A stretch of 64,000 nt of DNA from Dasypus novemcinctus (Eukaryota > Chordata > Mammalia > Cingulata > Dasypodidae). Where the stretch lies: NCBI RefSeq assembly GCF_030445035.2, contig NC_080676.1, forward strand, positions 15,352,940-15,416,939. The letters are read 5' to 3'. The notes below the pieces were generated by a model that was not told the origin of the DNA, did not search any database, and worked only from the letters and a program-made list of their open reading frames with translations. Shown here piece by piece: positions 1 to 9,574 of this stretch (its first letter is position 1; each line of letters opens with the position of its first letter). Both the position numbers and the translations under genes were made by a program.

Positions 1-233
1 CTATCAAATCCCTCCACGCAGTCCCTAACCCTATAAAGCTGTGTCCCCTTCCGCAATAAACCGGACTTGCGCACAGACCTGGTCTCCGCGGCTTTCTTCC
101 TCCCCTTGCCGTGCGTCCTCTACGCCTGAGAGCCCCTCTGAGGCTGTCTGCCGTAGCCTCAGACGCCACTGCGGTCTAGCCTGACCCTCCAGAACCCCCC
201 GTCAGCGTCGGGGTTAAACAAACCCCAGCCGCA
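1..233 (+). repeat. 5' LTR, partial (U3 end, R, U5)
   Basis: This stretch matches 7155-7388 almost base for base, with about six substitutions and one single-base length change counted by eye. It includes a TATA-like ctataaag at 31-38 and a polyadenylation signal aataaa at 55-60, and ends in CA at 232-233 just before the primer binding site. The upstream part of the LTR lies outside the window. Confidence 0.93.
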
Positions 234-235
234 AC

Positions 236-253
236 TGGCGCCCAACGTGGTAG
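236..253 (+). other. Primer binding site, tRNA-Lys(1,2)-type
   Basis: The first 15 bases, tggcgcccaacgtgg, agree with the 3' end complement of tRNA-Lys1,2, the primer used by simian type-D retroviruses. The last three positions differ. It sits two bases after the LTR end, as expected for minus-strand priming. Confidence 0.85.
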
Positions 254-325
254 CGGTTCAAGTCCGGTCCGGCGTGACCGCTGCCTCACCCCCGTGGGAC
301 CTCGCTCCCACCCCTTCGCCCCGCT

Positions 326-337
326 CTCAAGGTAAGG
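326..337 (+). other. Leader 5' splice donor
   Basis: The sequence caag|gtaagg gives a near-consensus donor at 331/332, between the primer binding site and the gag start. This is the usual position of the retroviral major splice donor that produces env mRNA. Function is inferred from position and consensus only. Confidence 0.6.
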
Positions 338-365
338 ACCCCGGTTATCGGCCCCCGGCAAAAAA

Positions 366-605
366 ATGGGCGGGCGTCTATCTTCCCGCCAAGCGCCGCA
401 AGTCAGAGCGCTTGCTGGCCTACTAGCCTGTCACCAATGTAAAGTTTCGGGCAGGCAACTCCAGGCTTACTGGGATCTACTGGTCCCCTTCAACCCCTGG
501 CTTTCTACTGCCAATCTCTCGGACCCTGATACCTATCTGAAATTGGCCCCGCCTATCAACAAGGCCAGCCACAAGCCCGAAAATCCACACAAGCTTATAA
601 GGTAA
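366..605 (+). pseudogene. gag: gag matrix (MA) N-terminal fragment
   Basis: The 79-codon open frame begins Met-Gly-Gly, so a glycine at position 2 is available as a myristoylation site, as in retroviral matrix proteins. A segment near residues 27-57 (KVSGRQLQAYWDLL then NPWL) resembles the betaretroviral matrix pattern of a KVS-type turn followed by a CPWF-like motif; here the Cys-Phe positions differ. The frame stops at 603-605, where the composition changes abruptly to AT-rich. Capsid, nucleocapsid and protease are not recognisable downstream. Assignment rests on position after the PBS and splice donor and on this weak motif match. A functional Gag cannot be made from this copy. Confidence 0.7.
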
Positions 606-2905
606 TCAACTCTGTTCCAGCAAACGCCCGCCCACCCTTTTCACAACTCCTCAAGCTCCCTACTATCTACATGACAATGTAGCTCTGGGCTAGTAAAGGC
701 TAATAATAGTTAATCCACTGGTATGAGAGAAAAACATGGCAACATTGGTGTTCTGTTTTATTTCCATGCTAATTCTAATTGGACTTCTTTAACCAAGATA
801 TTAAAATTAGTACAAAAATTTTATCAAGGTTTAAAAAGAAATTTTCAGTTTTAAATCAATAGTTTACTCCTGAACTTCAAGTCTCACTATAGTCTTACAG
901 TAATTATCCAAAAATGTGTGCTAATGGTCTGCCTAACTGCTGCTCGGGTTATTTTAGCTGATTGCTGATAACTGATAGGAATGTTTCCGAGCACAAGCTT
1001 GCATGTTACAGGCAACATGGATTCCAGAGGAAATCTTAATAAGAACTTAAAAGCAGCTATACCAAGAAAGTAAGAATTATGAGTTAATTGTAAACTGTAT
1101 GTTTCTGTTACTGTGTTGTGATTGTTCTGTGTTTGTCTGTTCGTTCAATGTCAGTGTATATTTTGATACCTCCGGATGGTAAATATAAATTAATAAAAAT
1201 TTATAAAAGAGCTCTATACAAATGGCCAAAAATTAAATAAGCGCTTATATTAATACTTAAGTTTATTATATCAATACATGAGCTTAAATGTTAATAAAAT
1301 ATCTACAATAATAGAAATCGTAAGTCTTGATTGACAAGATTAACTGTACGTGTTCATAAAAGGTTGTTCTTGCCCAGATTAAAATGAATAACTTATTTTT
1401 CTTCACAGGATAATATAAAGAATGTAAAGCTTAAATGAATATTAAAAAAGGTTAAAAGTTTGTGAAAATGCTAACTGAAATGTAATAAGTTTTGCAAAAA
1501 GGCGTATTTTGTCCTAAAGTAAAATAGCTAATTTTTCATGAACTCTTGAAACTTAATTTGCAGATGGCAAGCTGTAAAAGGTATTGTGATAACTTTAAGT
1601 AAGGGAATGTGTTCTATAAACATAAAATTTGTCTTCAATAGTCTATATGGTTATAAATAAAAGGTTTAATAAAGCATTGTTTACATTAAAGTATTAAATG
1701 GCTAATTCCAAAAGGTCATTCTTAAATATATATAAAACTGAATTGATGATGATAATAATAAAAGGTAATTTTATAACAGGAAAGATTGGCAGCAACCAGC
1801 CTTCCCTGCCAACTTGCTTCTAGGAAACTGTTTCTAATATTGCATGTTACTAAGTATTTAAAGAAAAGTTCATTATTTTAACAAGCTTGTTTAATGTTCA
1901 CAGTATTGTTATAAGAGGTTTGCTTGATAACTTTGATGTAGGCTATATGGAATGTGTTTTTATTATTAAGGAAACAGAAGATGATTTTGTCCTGAGATAA
2001 AATGATTGATTATTGGAAAGAGTAGAGTGTGGGACAAAACCTGACTGAATACTGAAAGTGCAGAAGGTTGGTGGAAAAGGAATTTTTACAGTTAAAGTTA
2101 AATAAAATTTAATGGGTCTATCTATAAAATTTTACAGGCTTTAGTGTTGGGTAGTATGCTGATGCAAAGTTGAAAATTTTTGTTCTTTCTCAAGGCCTCT
2201 CACCATTAATCTGTTTTAGTAAAAGTTCTTATCCTCAGTCAGTATACAAAGAGAGTCTGTCTTATGTTTCTTGTGCTTATCGTTTCCTCGATGTTCCAAG
2301 AAAGAAAGCTTTATCTCTTAAAGGAACATAACGTTCAAAACTGCTTTCTCAAGACCTAATCCTGAACAGTGGCCTTTTGTTCCAAACTAATTATAAGAGA
2401 TTTGTTCTTTTACCTTGAAAGAAAAATTAAAGTAATAATTAAGTTCATTTAATATGTTATAAGCTAAATAAAGGTGTTTTACAGTGTTATAAAATTAACA
2501 ACTTTTTCTTCCCTTAAACCCTCTATTAATTAAAGTCATATGGATAAAAAGTTTCTATGAATGCTTAAAAGTGTATAAAGTTACCAATATTTCAGCATAA
2601 TATTAAAGAAAAGTACAATATGGTTAATTATAGTTTTAATTATTATAAAAGAGTATATGTCACAAAAACAACCCCTTACCATAGATTAAAGTAACAACAC
2701 TAGTATGCAGCAATCCCAAATACTGCTAGTTTGTTGCAAAAAGTTAAAGTCCAGCTGTATGGCTATCACTTTGTTTTAAAACTTCCTAAGACTTTCTTTA
2801 ATGTCTTCTTGAACAAATCAAGCCAGCTGCATTCCTTTATCTGTAAAGAACCCAACAATAAACTTTTGCAGTGCTTTTCAAGGCTATGTGCATAGCCCAA
2901 CCATC
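606..2905 (+). other. AT-rich noncoding stretch replacing gag-pro-RT
   Basis: About 2.3 kb of strongly AT-rich sequence with no long open frame and no recognisable capsid, protease or reverse-transcriptase motif. It contrasts sharply with the C-rich sequence on either side. Its right end grades into an AT-rich RNase H remnant at 2910, so part of it may be a decayed betaretroviral pol from another element, but most of it I cannot identify. Captured host DNA or a noncoding filler like that of other defective retroelements are alternatives. Confidence 0.6.
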
Positions 2906-2909
2906 TTGT

Positions 2910-3115
2910 ACAGTATTTACTAATAGTAATAGTAATGAAAAAGCAGCATAAAAAAAAAAAAACAGCATGTGTTACTTTCCAAAAAGAACAGGTTTAGCCA
3001 ACTCCTTATTCATCTGCTCAATGCACAGAGCTTTGAGCCATCATTAAAGTTTTACAAATGTTTTAAGAGTCCTTGAATATTGTCTCTGATTCTGAATATG
3101 TATGCCTTACTGATA
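2910..3115 (+). pseudogene. pol: First RNase H remnant (betaretroviral type, AT-rich)
   Basis: From 2910 a frame reads TVFTNSNSNEKAA, which fits the first catalytic-motif region of betaretroviral RNase H with the aspartate position reading Asn. After an A-run, a second frame from 3013 carries the SAQ..EL and AII.VLQMF pattern and then SLNIVSDSEYV, the DSxY motif region, with stop codons at 3034 and 3064. Base composition matches the AT-rich stretch to its left, not the C-rich pol to its right. It is therefore a separate RNase H copy from the one that begins near 3295. Confidence 0.72.
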
Positions 3116-3189
3116 AGCACACCACTGCCCTTTTCTCCGAAAACCCCCGTGCTCAAATTCTTCTAGAAATCTTCCACGGGACCTTTAAC

Positions 3190-4583
3190 TGCCATTACCC
3201 CCCCCCACACAAGTTGCTCCAGGGCCTCACAAGGCTCCCCCTCTCCCCACTATACCACCCTTTCCCTGGCTCCAAGCCTCTCTCCAACTCCACTACTGTC
3301 TTCACGGACGCCTCTAAGACCAAGTTTGCTTATATTGCCTACTCTCCCAGCCGTGACTTGCCAACCATTTACTGCCAAACCCATCCCGGATCGGTTCAGG
3401 TGGGCGAGCTACTAGCCATCCTCACTGCCTTCCAACACCACGGCAATGAGCCCGTCAACATCTTCACTGATAGTCAGTATGCCCTGCAAGTTTGTTCAGT
3501 TATTGCCCACGCTGTTTTCTTTCCACGTGACACGCCCATTGATCAAGCACTCCGTGCCTTGCAGCGAGAGCTCGAGCTCCACACACAGCCATGGTACATT
3601 TCTCATATTCACAGCCATTCAGGGCTACCCGGGCCTCTGCTGCCGACCAAACCGTCTCCACCCATACAATAGCCACTGTTGGAGACTTGGTCAATCAAGC
3701 CAAACTTCTCCATTCTAAGTTCCACTTTTCAGCAGCCTCACTTCAACGTCTTTTGCCGGGCCTCCCCAAGGAAACGTGCAAGCATTTGGTGCGCGCCTGT
3801 AAAACATACGCCCCCTTCTTGCCGCTTGGACCGTTGCAGCCACAAGGGGTCAACCCCCGCGGCCTCAAGCCAAACTCCCAATGGCAAATAGACGTCACCC
3901 ATGTGCCATCATTTGGGCGCCTCAAGTATGTCCATGTCACAGTCGACACCTTTTCTCACCTTTGCTATGCTGTCCCCTTACCGGGAGAAACAGCCAAGCA
4001 TTGCATTAAAGCATTGCGGCAAGCCATCTTATTCATGGGGGTTCCTTGGGATGTTAAAACCAATAATAGGCCTAGGTATCGCAGCTCCTCATTCGCTGCA
4101 TTTCTCCAGCTCTACAACATTACTCACCACTTCGGCATTCCATACAACCCCCAGGGGCAGGCTATAGTAGAATGCATCCACCGCCAGCTCAAAGTGCAAA
4201 TTCAATAAGAGAAGGATCTACGCCCACATAGTCAACCAGGCGACATTATCACTGCCTGCCTCATTCACATAAACCTCCTCTCCTTTGATAAAAACGGTCT
4301 TTCCCCCCTCCATAAGCATTGGGGCCCCTCCTACGCACCAACAGTTGCCCCGATGGTGTTTTGGAAGGACCCAGAAACAAACAATTGGCAGGGACCCAGT
4401 CCCCTTCTCACCCAAGGCAGAGGGTTTGCTTGTGTCTTTCCAGAAAATGCCTCCCAGCCGCTCTGGATCCCCGGGAGAAACGTCAAACCCGCCACCGGCC
4501 AGCAGCAGGTTCCAACGACGGATGATGAGAGCACTCGCCCATCGGATGGAGAGGCTAAATATGGCCGCAGATCTAGCTCATGA
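3190..4583 (+). pseudogene. pol: pol remnant: RNase H plus integrase
   Basis: The RNase H part (about 3295-3671) shows VFTDASKTK, a VGELLAILTA helix, NIFTDSQYA and a final HIHSHSGLPGPL segment. Integrase follows in another frame (about 3660-4208). Its zinc-binding region keeps HSKFH, but the second cysteine of the CxxC pair reads Tyr (ACKTY). The catalytic core has the first Asp (QIDVTH); the second Asp position reads Asn (VKTNN); the Glu is present (GQAIVEC). A third frame at 4353-4583 carries the C-terminal domain with VFWKDPETNNWQGPSPLL and WIPGRNVKP. The core motifs are of betaretrovirus/HERV-K type. The altered catalytic residue and frame breaks make this inactive. It overlaps the env start, as is normal in retroviruses. 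Confidence 0.88.
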
Positions 4584-6511
4584 CACCCTCCTCCTTGGAC
4601 AGCTAGTACAGCTTGCTGTCCGCGCCTTAGCTTCAAACAAAAAACCTAAAAATCTACACTCTCTCCTGCTTTTCATGTTAGCTCTGCTCCCCTCCACTAC
4701 GGACCAGGCTAGTATAAGCCATCGGCCCTTTAACTGGACACTCTCTCTTTGGCAGCAGGAAAAGCTCCTCGCTAATAACATTACTGCGGGTGCTCCCTCC
4801 TTCACAGTGCACATATGTAATCTTGCCAACCTTCCTGTCATCAGTTCCCTTGTAAACGTTACACACAAGACTCACCGGTGTTGATACAGCTCACTTACAG
4901 GCCTTGATGGCCCCTATAATCATGAAGTCTCAGGCTTCTATATTTGTCCTTCCACGGCCAGAGGCTGCTATGACCCAGCGCACTATTACTGCCCCTCCTG
5001 GGGGTGCAAAACCATAGCCCACGGATGGTCGGGAGCTCCCAATAGGGACCCCTACCTCTCCCTTTCTTTTAAGGATAAAAGTCACAGGAGCAGCATTAAG
5101 CCCTACTGGAGCAGCATTACGCTCACTGTCAAAAACCCTAAAAATGCAGGCTGGCTACAGGGCCACACCTGGGGAGCCCGACTTTACATGAGCAACTATG
5201 ATTACGGTGCCTTTTTCATTATAAAGAAAAATTCAATCCGCACACAATCCGCCGCCATGGGCCCAAATCAAGTTCTCAATCCTCCCCACACACGGCCTCC
5301 CCCTCCTCCCTCTGTTTCTCCTTCTCCTCCCGCTACCACCTTAAATCCTTCCATCACTAGGTATCCTCCCCACCGCCAAACCCTGCCACCCCCCAACCCT
5401 CTTGTAGCCCTCCTCAACGCATCATTTATCTCCTTAAACTTATCCCAGCCCAACCTTACACAACGTTGCTGGCTCTGCTTCTCCGCCGCGGCTCCCTTCT
5501 ATGAAGCCATAGCTACCAACAGCGCCTATCGCGCCTCCCCAGACTCCACTGGTACCTCTTGCAATTGGAACCAAACAAAAAGAGGACTCACCCTCTGATC
5601 AGTTTCCCAGACTGGACTCTGTATAATAAAAATCAGCGGCAAAGTTCTCCCCTCCATGCAGTCCCTCTGCAGCCTAACTCACACCCCTAATGCAGCCGCT
5701 AAGTTCCTAATTCCCCCTAATAATACCAAATGGCTATGTTCTTCCTCCAGCCTCACTCCATGTCTCAATGTTCAAACCCTTAACTCCACCAGCGACACCT
5801 GTGTGCTCATACTCATTGCCCCCCCCCCCCCCCCCCCCGCATTCTCTTTTATACTGATAACCAATTCTTTGACTCTTGGCAGCACTTCAGCTCCCCGCAG
5901 CATGAGCAGAAACAGGAAGTCTTCACCGCCATCACAATTGCCACCCTTCTAGGTCTTGCCGGCGCAGCCACTGGAGCTGCAGCTCTCAGCCTCCAAGATA
6001 ATTCCTTTTCAACCCTTAGGCAAGCTGTCGATGCAGACATCGCCCTCCTTGAGACTTCCATGGCCCACCTTGAAACATCTCTCAACTCCCTGTCCGAGGT
6101 CGTTCTCCAAAACCACAGGGGCCTAAACCTCCTCCTCCTAAAAGAGGGGGGCTCTGCGCAGCATTAGGAGAAAAATGCTGCTTCTATGCTAACCACTCTG
6201 GCCTCATTCAAGATAACCTTGCACAAGTTAGGGAGGGCCTCCACAAGAGAAAGCAGGAACGTGAAGCCGAATGGTCTTTCTCTTGGGGGCTGCCCAATGG
6301 AATCCTTTCTTACTTTCTCCCCTTTCTAGGCCTGCTCCTCACCCTTGTCCTCCTATTAGCCCTAGGACTTTGGGTCATCAGGCGAATTGTCCGGCTCGTC
6401 AAAGATCAAATTAACACTGTTCTCAGTAAACCCATTCAAGTCCAGTACCAGCAAATCCACACCACCGAAGAAGAGGCGTCGAGAGTCTCCACCTACCATC
6501 TCCCCCTCTGA
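4522..6511 (+). pseudogene. env: env remnant, gammaretrovirus/type-D class
   Basis: A start codon at 4522 or 4525 opens a frame with a hydrophobic signal-peptide core (LHSLLLFMLALLPS) that stops at 4884. Further surface-subunit pieces follow in shifted frames, including a YYCPSWGCKT segment and, at 5464-5481, RCWLCF, the CxxC motif typical of gamma-type surface subunits. The transmembrane part has a fusion-peptide-like stretch (about 5928-5995), the immunosuppressive-type segment starting LQNHRG (about 6104), a one-base frame break in a G run near 6146-6151, a CX6CC motif in the next frame, a membrane anchor (about 6297-6386) and a short tail ending at 6511. The SU/TM junction has no clear dibasic cleavage site. 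Several breaks rule out a working envelope. Confidence 0.88.
5819..5838 (+). repeat. Poly-C run within env
   Basis: A run of 20 cytosines interrupts the end of the surface-subunit region and is a likely source of a frame break and of length variation between individuals or assemblies. Confidence 0.95.
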
Positions 6512-6653
6512 ATGGCCAGCCGCCCTGCAGCGCGCTCAAGCTCCAAGCCCCTTACCTATGCCCCTTCTCACCGCCCATCCTAACCCCTTACCTTTACCCT
6601 TTCCCCTCCCCCGCCCTGTTTATCTAAGGCCGCCAACATTCCATCGAGGCGCT

Positions 6654-6819
6654 GGACTGGTTAGCCAATGACGGGCAACGGGATCGGCCCGCCAGTCAAC
6701 CTAAGGCAGGAACACGGCCTTTTGCTGCCACGCTTCCCCATGACGGGTAAGACTGGCCACCTGTGTGGCACGGGCATTGCCCGGCTGGGCGCAATCCCGA
6801 CCTAAGACAGGCACAGTCC
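6654..6819 (+). promoter_or_regulatory. CTE-like RNA export element (constitutive transport element)
   Basis: Four conserved blocks appear in the order of the simian type-D CTE: tgacgggcaa (6669-6678), aacctaaggcagg (6698-6710), tgacgggtaa (6741-6750) and acctaagacagg (6800-6811). The linkers pair: cgggat (6679-6684) with atcccg (6794-6799), ccagtc (6692-6697) with gactgg (6751-6756), and an outer ggactg (6654-6659) with cagtcc (6814-6819). This gives one long hairpin with two internal loops related by a 180-degree rotation, the known NXF1/TAP-binding design. It lies between the env stop and the 3' LTR, where the element sits in type-D viruses, and would export unspliced RNA. Structure is seen in the sequence; NXF1 binding is inferred. 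Confidence 0.9.
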
Positions 6820-6864
6820 CCCTCCCTCCTCAAATCAAGCTTTTCGGAGGAGCTTAATAAAAAC

Positions 6865-6875
6865 AAAGGGGGAAA
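6865..6875 (+). other. Polypurine tract
   Basis: The sequence aaagggggaaa ends directly at the TG that starts the 3' LTR, the position of the plus-strand primer of reverse transcription. Confidence 0.88.
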
Positions 6876-7388
6876 TGTGGGAGGAAGGGCGTCCGGCTTG
6901 TCACAGTAGCAAACGGTGCGGCAAGAAGTGATACCGCCTCTGCCCACTGGGCCTAGATAAGGTGACCACGCCTGACTAGGCCTTTGCTGCTAGCGGCTGG
7001 CCGGCGCTGCCCTCCCCCTTTCTATCTCCCGCCTAGCCCAACATCCGGCCAGCTCTCACTCCCCCTTTCCCCTCCCCTATTCCAAACCTCTCAGCCAGCC
7101 CTCTGCCTAGCAACCGCTTACAATCACCTATCAGGAAGCAGTACCCGCCCGCACCTATCAAATCCCTCCACGCAGTCCCTAACCCTATAAAGCTGTGTCC
7201 CCTTCCACAATAAACCGGACTTGCGCACAGACCTGGTCTCCGCGGCTTTCTTCCTCCCCTTGCCGTGCGTCCTCCACTCCTGAGAGCCCCTCTGAGGCTG
7301 TCTGCCGCAGCCTCAGACGCCGCTGCGGTCTAGCCTGATCCCTCCAGACCCCCCCGTCAGCGTCGGGGTTAAACAAACCCCAGCCGCA
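6876..7388 (+). repeat. 3' LTR, complete
   Basis: The LTR is 513 bp and bounded by TG (6876) and CA (7387-7388). The part from 7155 on matches the 5' LTR. A TATA-like ctataaag near 7185 and an aataaa near 7210 mark the U3/R region. Unique host-like sequence follows at 7389. Confidence 0.92.
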
Positions 7389-7704
7389 TTAAAGATTAAT
7401 TGCAATGTGGAATCTAACATGTTATCAATGACTTTTTAGTACTCTATTTACTACATTCCATGCTGTATCTTGCACTTTGCATGGATTTTTTACCAATATA
7501 TGATTTTGTACATGGTACATTGGACATTTACAATATATTGGTTCCTGCATTAAACAAGTTTTCCAAAGATACAGTGGAAACTTCCCCGTACACTAATGAG
7601 AGACTGAGAATGAAAAAAAAGGCAAACAACAACAACAGAAAACAAATACCACAAACTACTTAATATTATTCAAAAATAATTTTGACTTTGTGGAACTTGG
7701 TGTG
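7389..7704. other. Intergenic flank, nothing recognised
   Basis: AT-rich sequence right of the provirus, with no gene or repeat that I can name. Confidence 0.5.
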
Positions 7705-7880
7705 CATAGCATAGTGTAGTGGTTAAGAGAGCAGGATCCAGGGCCCATCCCCTGGTTATGAATACAGCTCTTCCCACACTGGGAAAAATTGTGCATCCTT
7801 TTATTATGGGGTAATAGAATACCTGTATCACTAGGACTCCTGTTATATTGAAATGGCATAACAAACGTAACATATAGAAC
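7705..7880 (+). repeat. MIR SINE
   Basis: The tRNA-like head tagtgtagtggttaagag followed by a diverged MIR core supports an old MIR in plus orientation. Confidence 0.7.
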
Positions 7881-8407
7881 AGAGTCAATCACCAAGGATT
7901 ATAGTTCTTTCTGCATTTCCTTTGGCTCCTAATGTTCTTCTGTGTTTGCAATTGACATCCCTGCTCTCTATTTTTATATTGTTTCCTCTGACATTCAGGG
8001 CATGTGAGGCTCTAGGTCCTGACTAAAATTTTCTTCAGAGATTAAGATCATCAGCTAAATCCAAATTGGAGGGTCAGGAAACAGCTGATGCACGCTTTGT
8101 AGAAAGAGAGTTTTGTAGAATTTGGGAGCTAGAGGAAATGAGTCTGTATATTCCAGGAAGCCAAAAGTTTCAGAAATGAAGGATATGACCTATTAAGAAA
8201 TGGATATGTCTTACTAAGAGGAGTTTCTGTTCTTAGGTGTTCCTTAGTCATCTCTGTAATAGGAAGCAAAGTTTCTCCTTCATGCTGCTTGGGTTGATGG
8301 AACATTTTGTAAAAGTATCTCTTTAGCCTGGGACAGTGGTTCTGTTTGCTTCTCAGGCCCTAGAAAAATAGCTGACCTCAGCCCTTTGCAAGGAGAAGTC
8401 TGGCTCA

Positions 8408-8638
8408 GGGAACAGATGTGACTCAAGCGGTTGAGCACACACCCACCACATGGGAGGTTCCAGGTTTGGTTCCTGATGCCTTGATGCCTCCTGAAAAAGG
8501 AAAAGCAAACAACAAGCAAAACAAATGAAAAGGCCAACTCAGGGAAGCTGATGTGGCTCAGTGGTTGAGCTCTGGCTTCCTACATATGAGGTCCCAGGTT
8601 CAATCTCTGGCCCTGGTAGCTCAAAAAAAAAAAAAGAA
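8408..8638 (+). repeat. Two adjacent short DAS SINEs
   Basis: Two tRNA-like heads, at about 8408 and 8542, each read as gatgtg(g/a)ctca...ggttgagc...gaggt(t/c)ccaggtt with their own A-rich tails. They stand head to tail about 134 bases apart. This SINE family is armadillo-specific. Confidence 0.85.
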
Positions 8639-8659
8639 GAAGAAGTCTGGTTCAAGCTG

Positions 8660-9270
8660 GGTTCTGGTTTCCTGTACTGATTACTATTGCTGTGTAACAA
8701 ATCACCCCAAAATTGAGCAGGGCAGCTTAAAACAAACATTTTGTTGAGTTCACAGATTCTGTACCTCAGGAATTCAGACAGGGTGGAGTAGAAAGACCTG
8801 GACTCTGTTCCTTGGTGTCTGGGACCACCGCTGGGAAGCTTCACAGGCTGCAGGAGAAACTTGACAGAGCTGGAATCATCCGAGGCCTCATTCATTCATA
8901 TGTCTGGGCTCAGCGCCTACACATGGCCTTCCCAAACGGATTGAGTTGACTCATACCATGGTAGTCTTTACGTGGTCAGACTTTTTACATGGCAGTTTAG
9001 AGCTACAAGCACTATTGTTCCAGAACACGGGATAGAAACTGCATTCTTCTCCTGTTTGCTGCAGTTAGTGCTGCTCTTTCTTCAACCTGCCCACAGCTCA
9101 CTAGCCATGGCAAGAAGAGGCAGTCATGGTCTGCGGGTGGCAATGACTTCCAGTGGTGCTGCTTTCAGGTCCAGGGGGTCATCAACAAGATCATGGCCAA
9201 AGAATGAAAACCACCTTTATTCTAGGAGAGAATATAGTACTTTCAGGACCTTTCAATGTTGACTATTTTA
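8660..9270. repeat. Old interspersed repeat, LTR/MaLR-like
   Basis: The stretch around 8685 (ttgctgtgtaacaaatcacc) and the downstream pattern resemble a common ancient mammalian dispersed repeat. I cannot name the family with certainty. Confidence 0.4.
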
Positions 9271-9286
9271 AAAGTCTAGAAATTGA

Positions 9287-9366
9287 GGGAGCTGGTACAG
9301 CTCAGTGGTTGAGCACCTGCTCCACATATTCAAGGCCCTGGGTTCAATCGCTGGTACCTCCTAAGA
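9287..9366 (+). repeat. Short DAS SINE
   Basis: A diverged tRNA-like head (gctcagtggttgagcacc, then gggttcaatc) in the short DAS form. Confidence 0.75.
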
Positions 9367-9574
9367 GAAACAGTCTATAAATTTAGGGAGGAAAATCAAG
9401 AAAATTAGGTGGTTACTCAAACAGAATGCTGGTCATTTCTATTATCTAAAAATGATAAAGACAACTAATCATGAGAAATAAGTGAATGGGATAAAGGAGA
9501 GAAAGATATAACTTGAAAGATGAATATGGACAATTTCAAGATCTATTTAGAAATACAGAATTATGGGCCTCTGT

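Larger units (their letters stand above)
1..7388 (+). mobile_element. Chimeric type-D-like endogenous retrovirus (provirus, 5' end cut by window)
   Basis: Two LTR copies flank a 6.6-kb interior. In order it holds a lysine-tRNA-type primer binding site, a leader splice donor, a gag matrix fragment, an AT-rich stretch, RNase H and integrase remnants of betaretroviral type, an env of the gammaretrovirus/type-D class, a CTE-like export element, a polypurine tract and the 3' LTR. Beta-type pol with gamma-type env plus a CTE is the arrangement of simian type-D retroviruses. All genes contain stops or frameshifts, so no complete viral protein is encoded. The right-hand target duplication cannot be checked because the left flank is outside the window. 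I recall a published survey of armadillo env genes that described a chimeric betaretrovirus; whether this copy belongs to it is not checked. Confidence 0.93.

Noticed and set aside
4285-4525. Upstream start for env in the 199-codon frame beginning 4285
   Set aside because: The upstream part overlaps integrase coding sequence and has no signal-peptide character; the ATGs at 4522 and 4525 fit the env start better.
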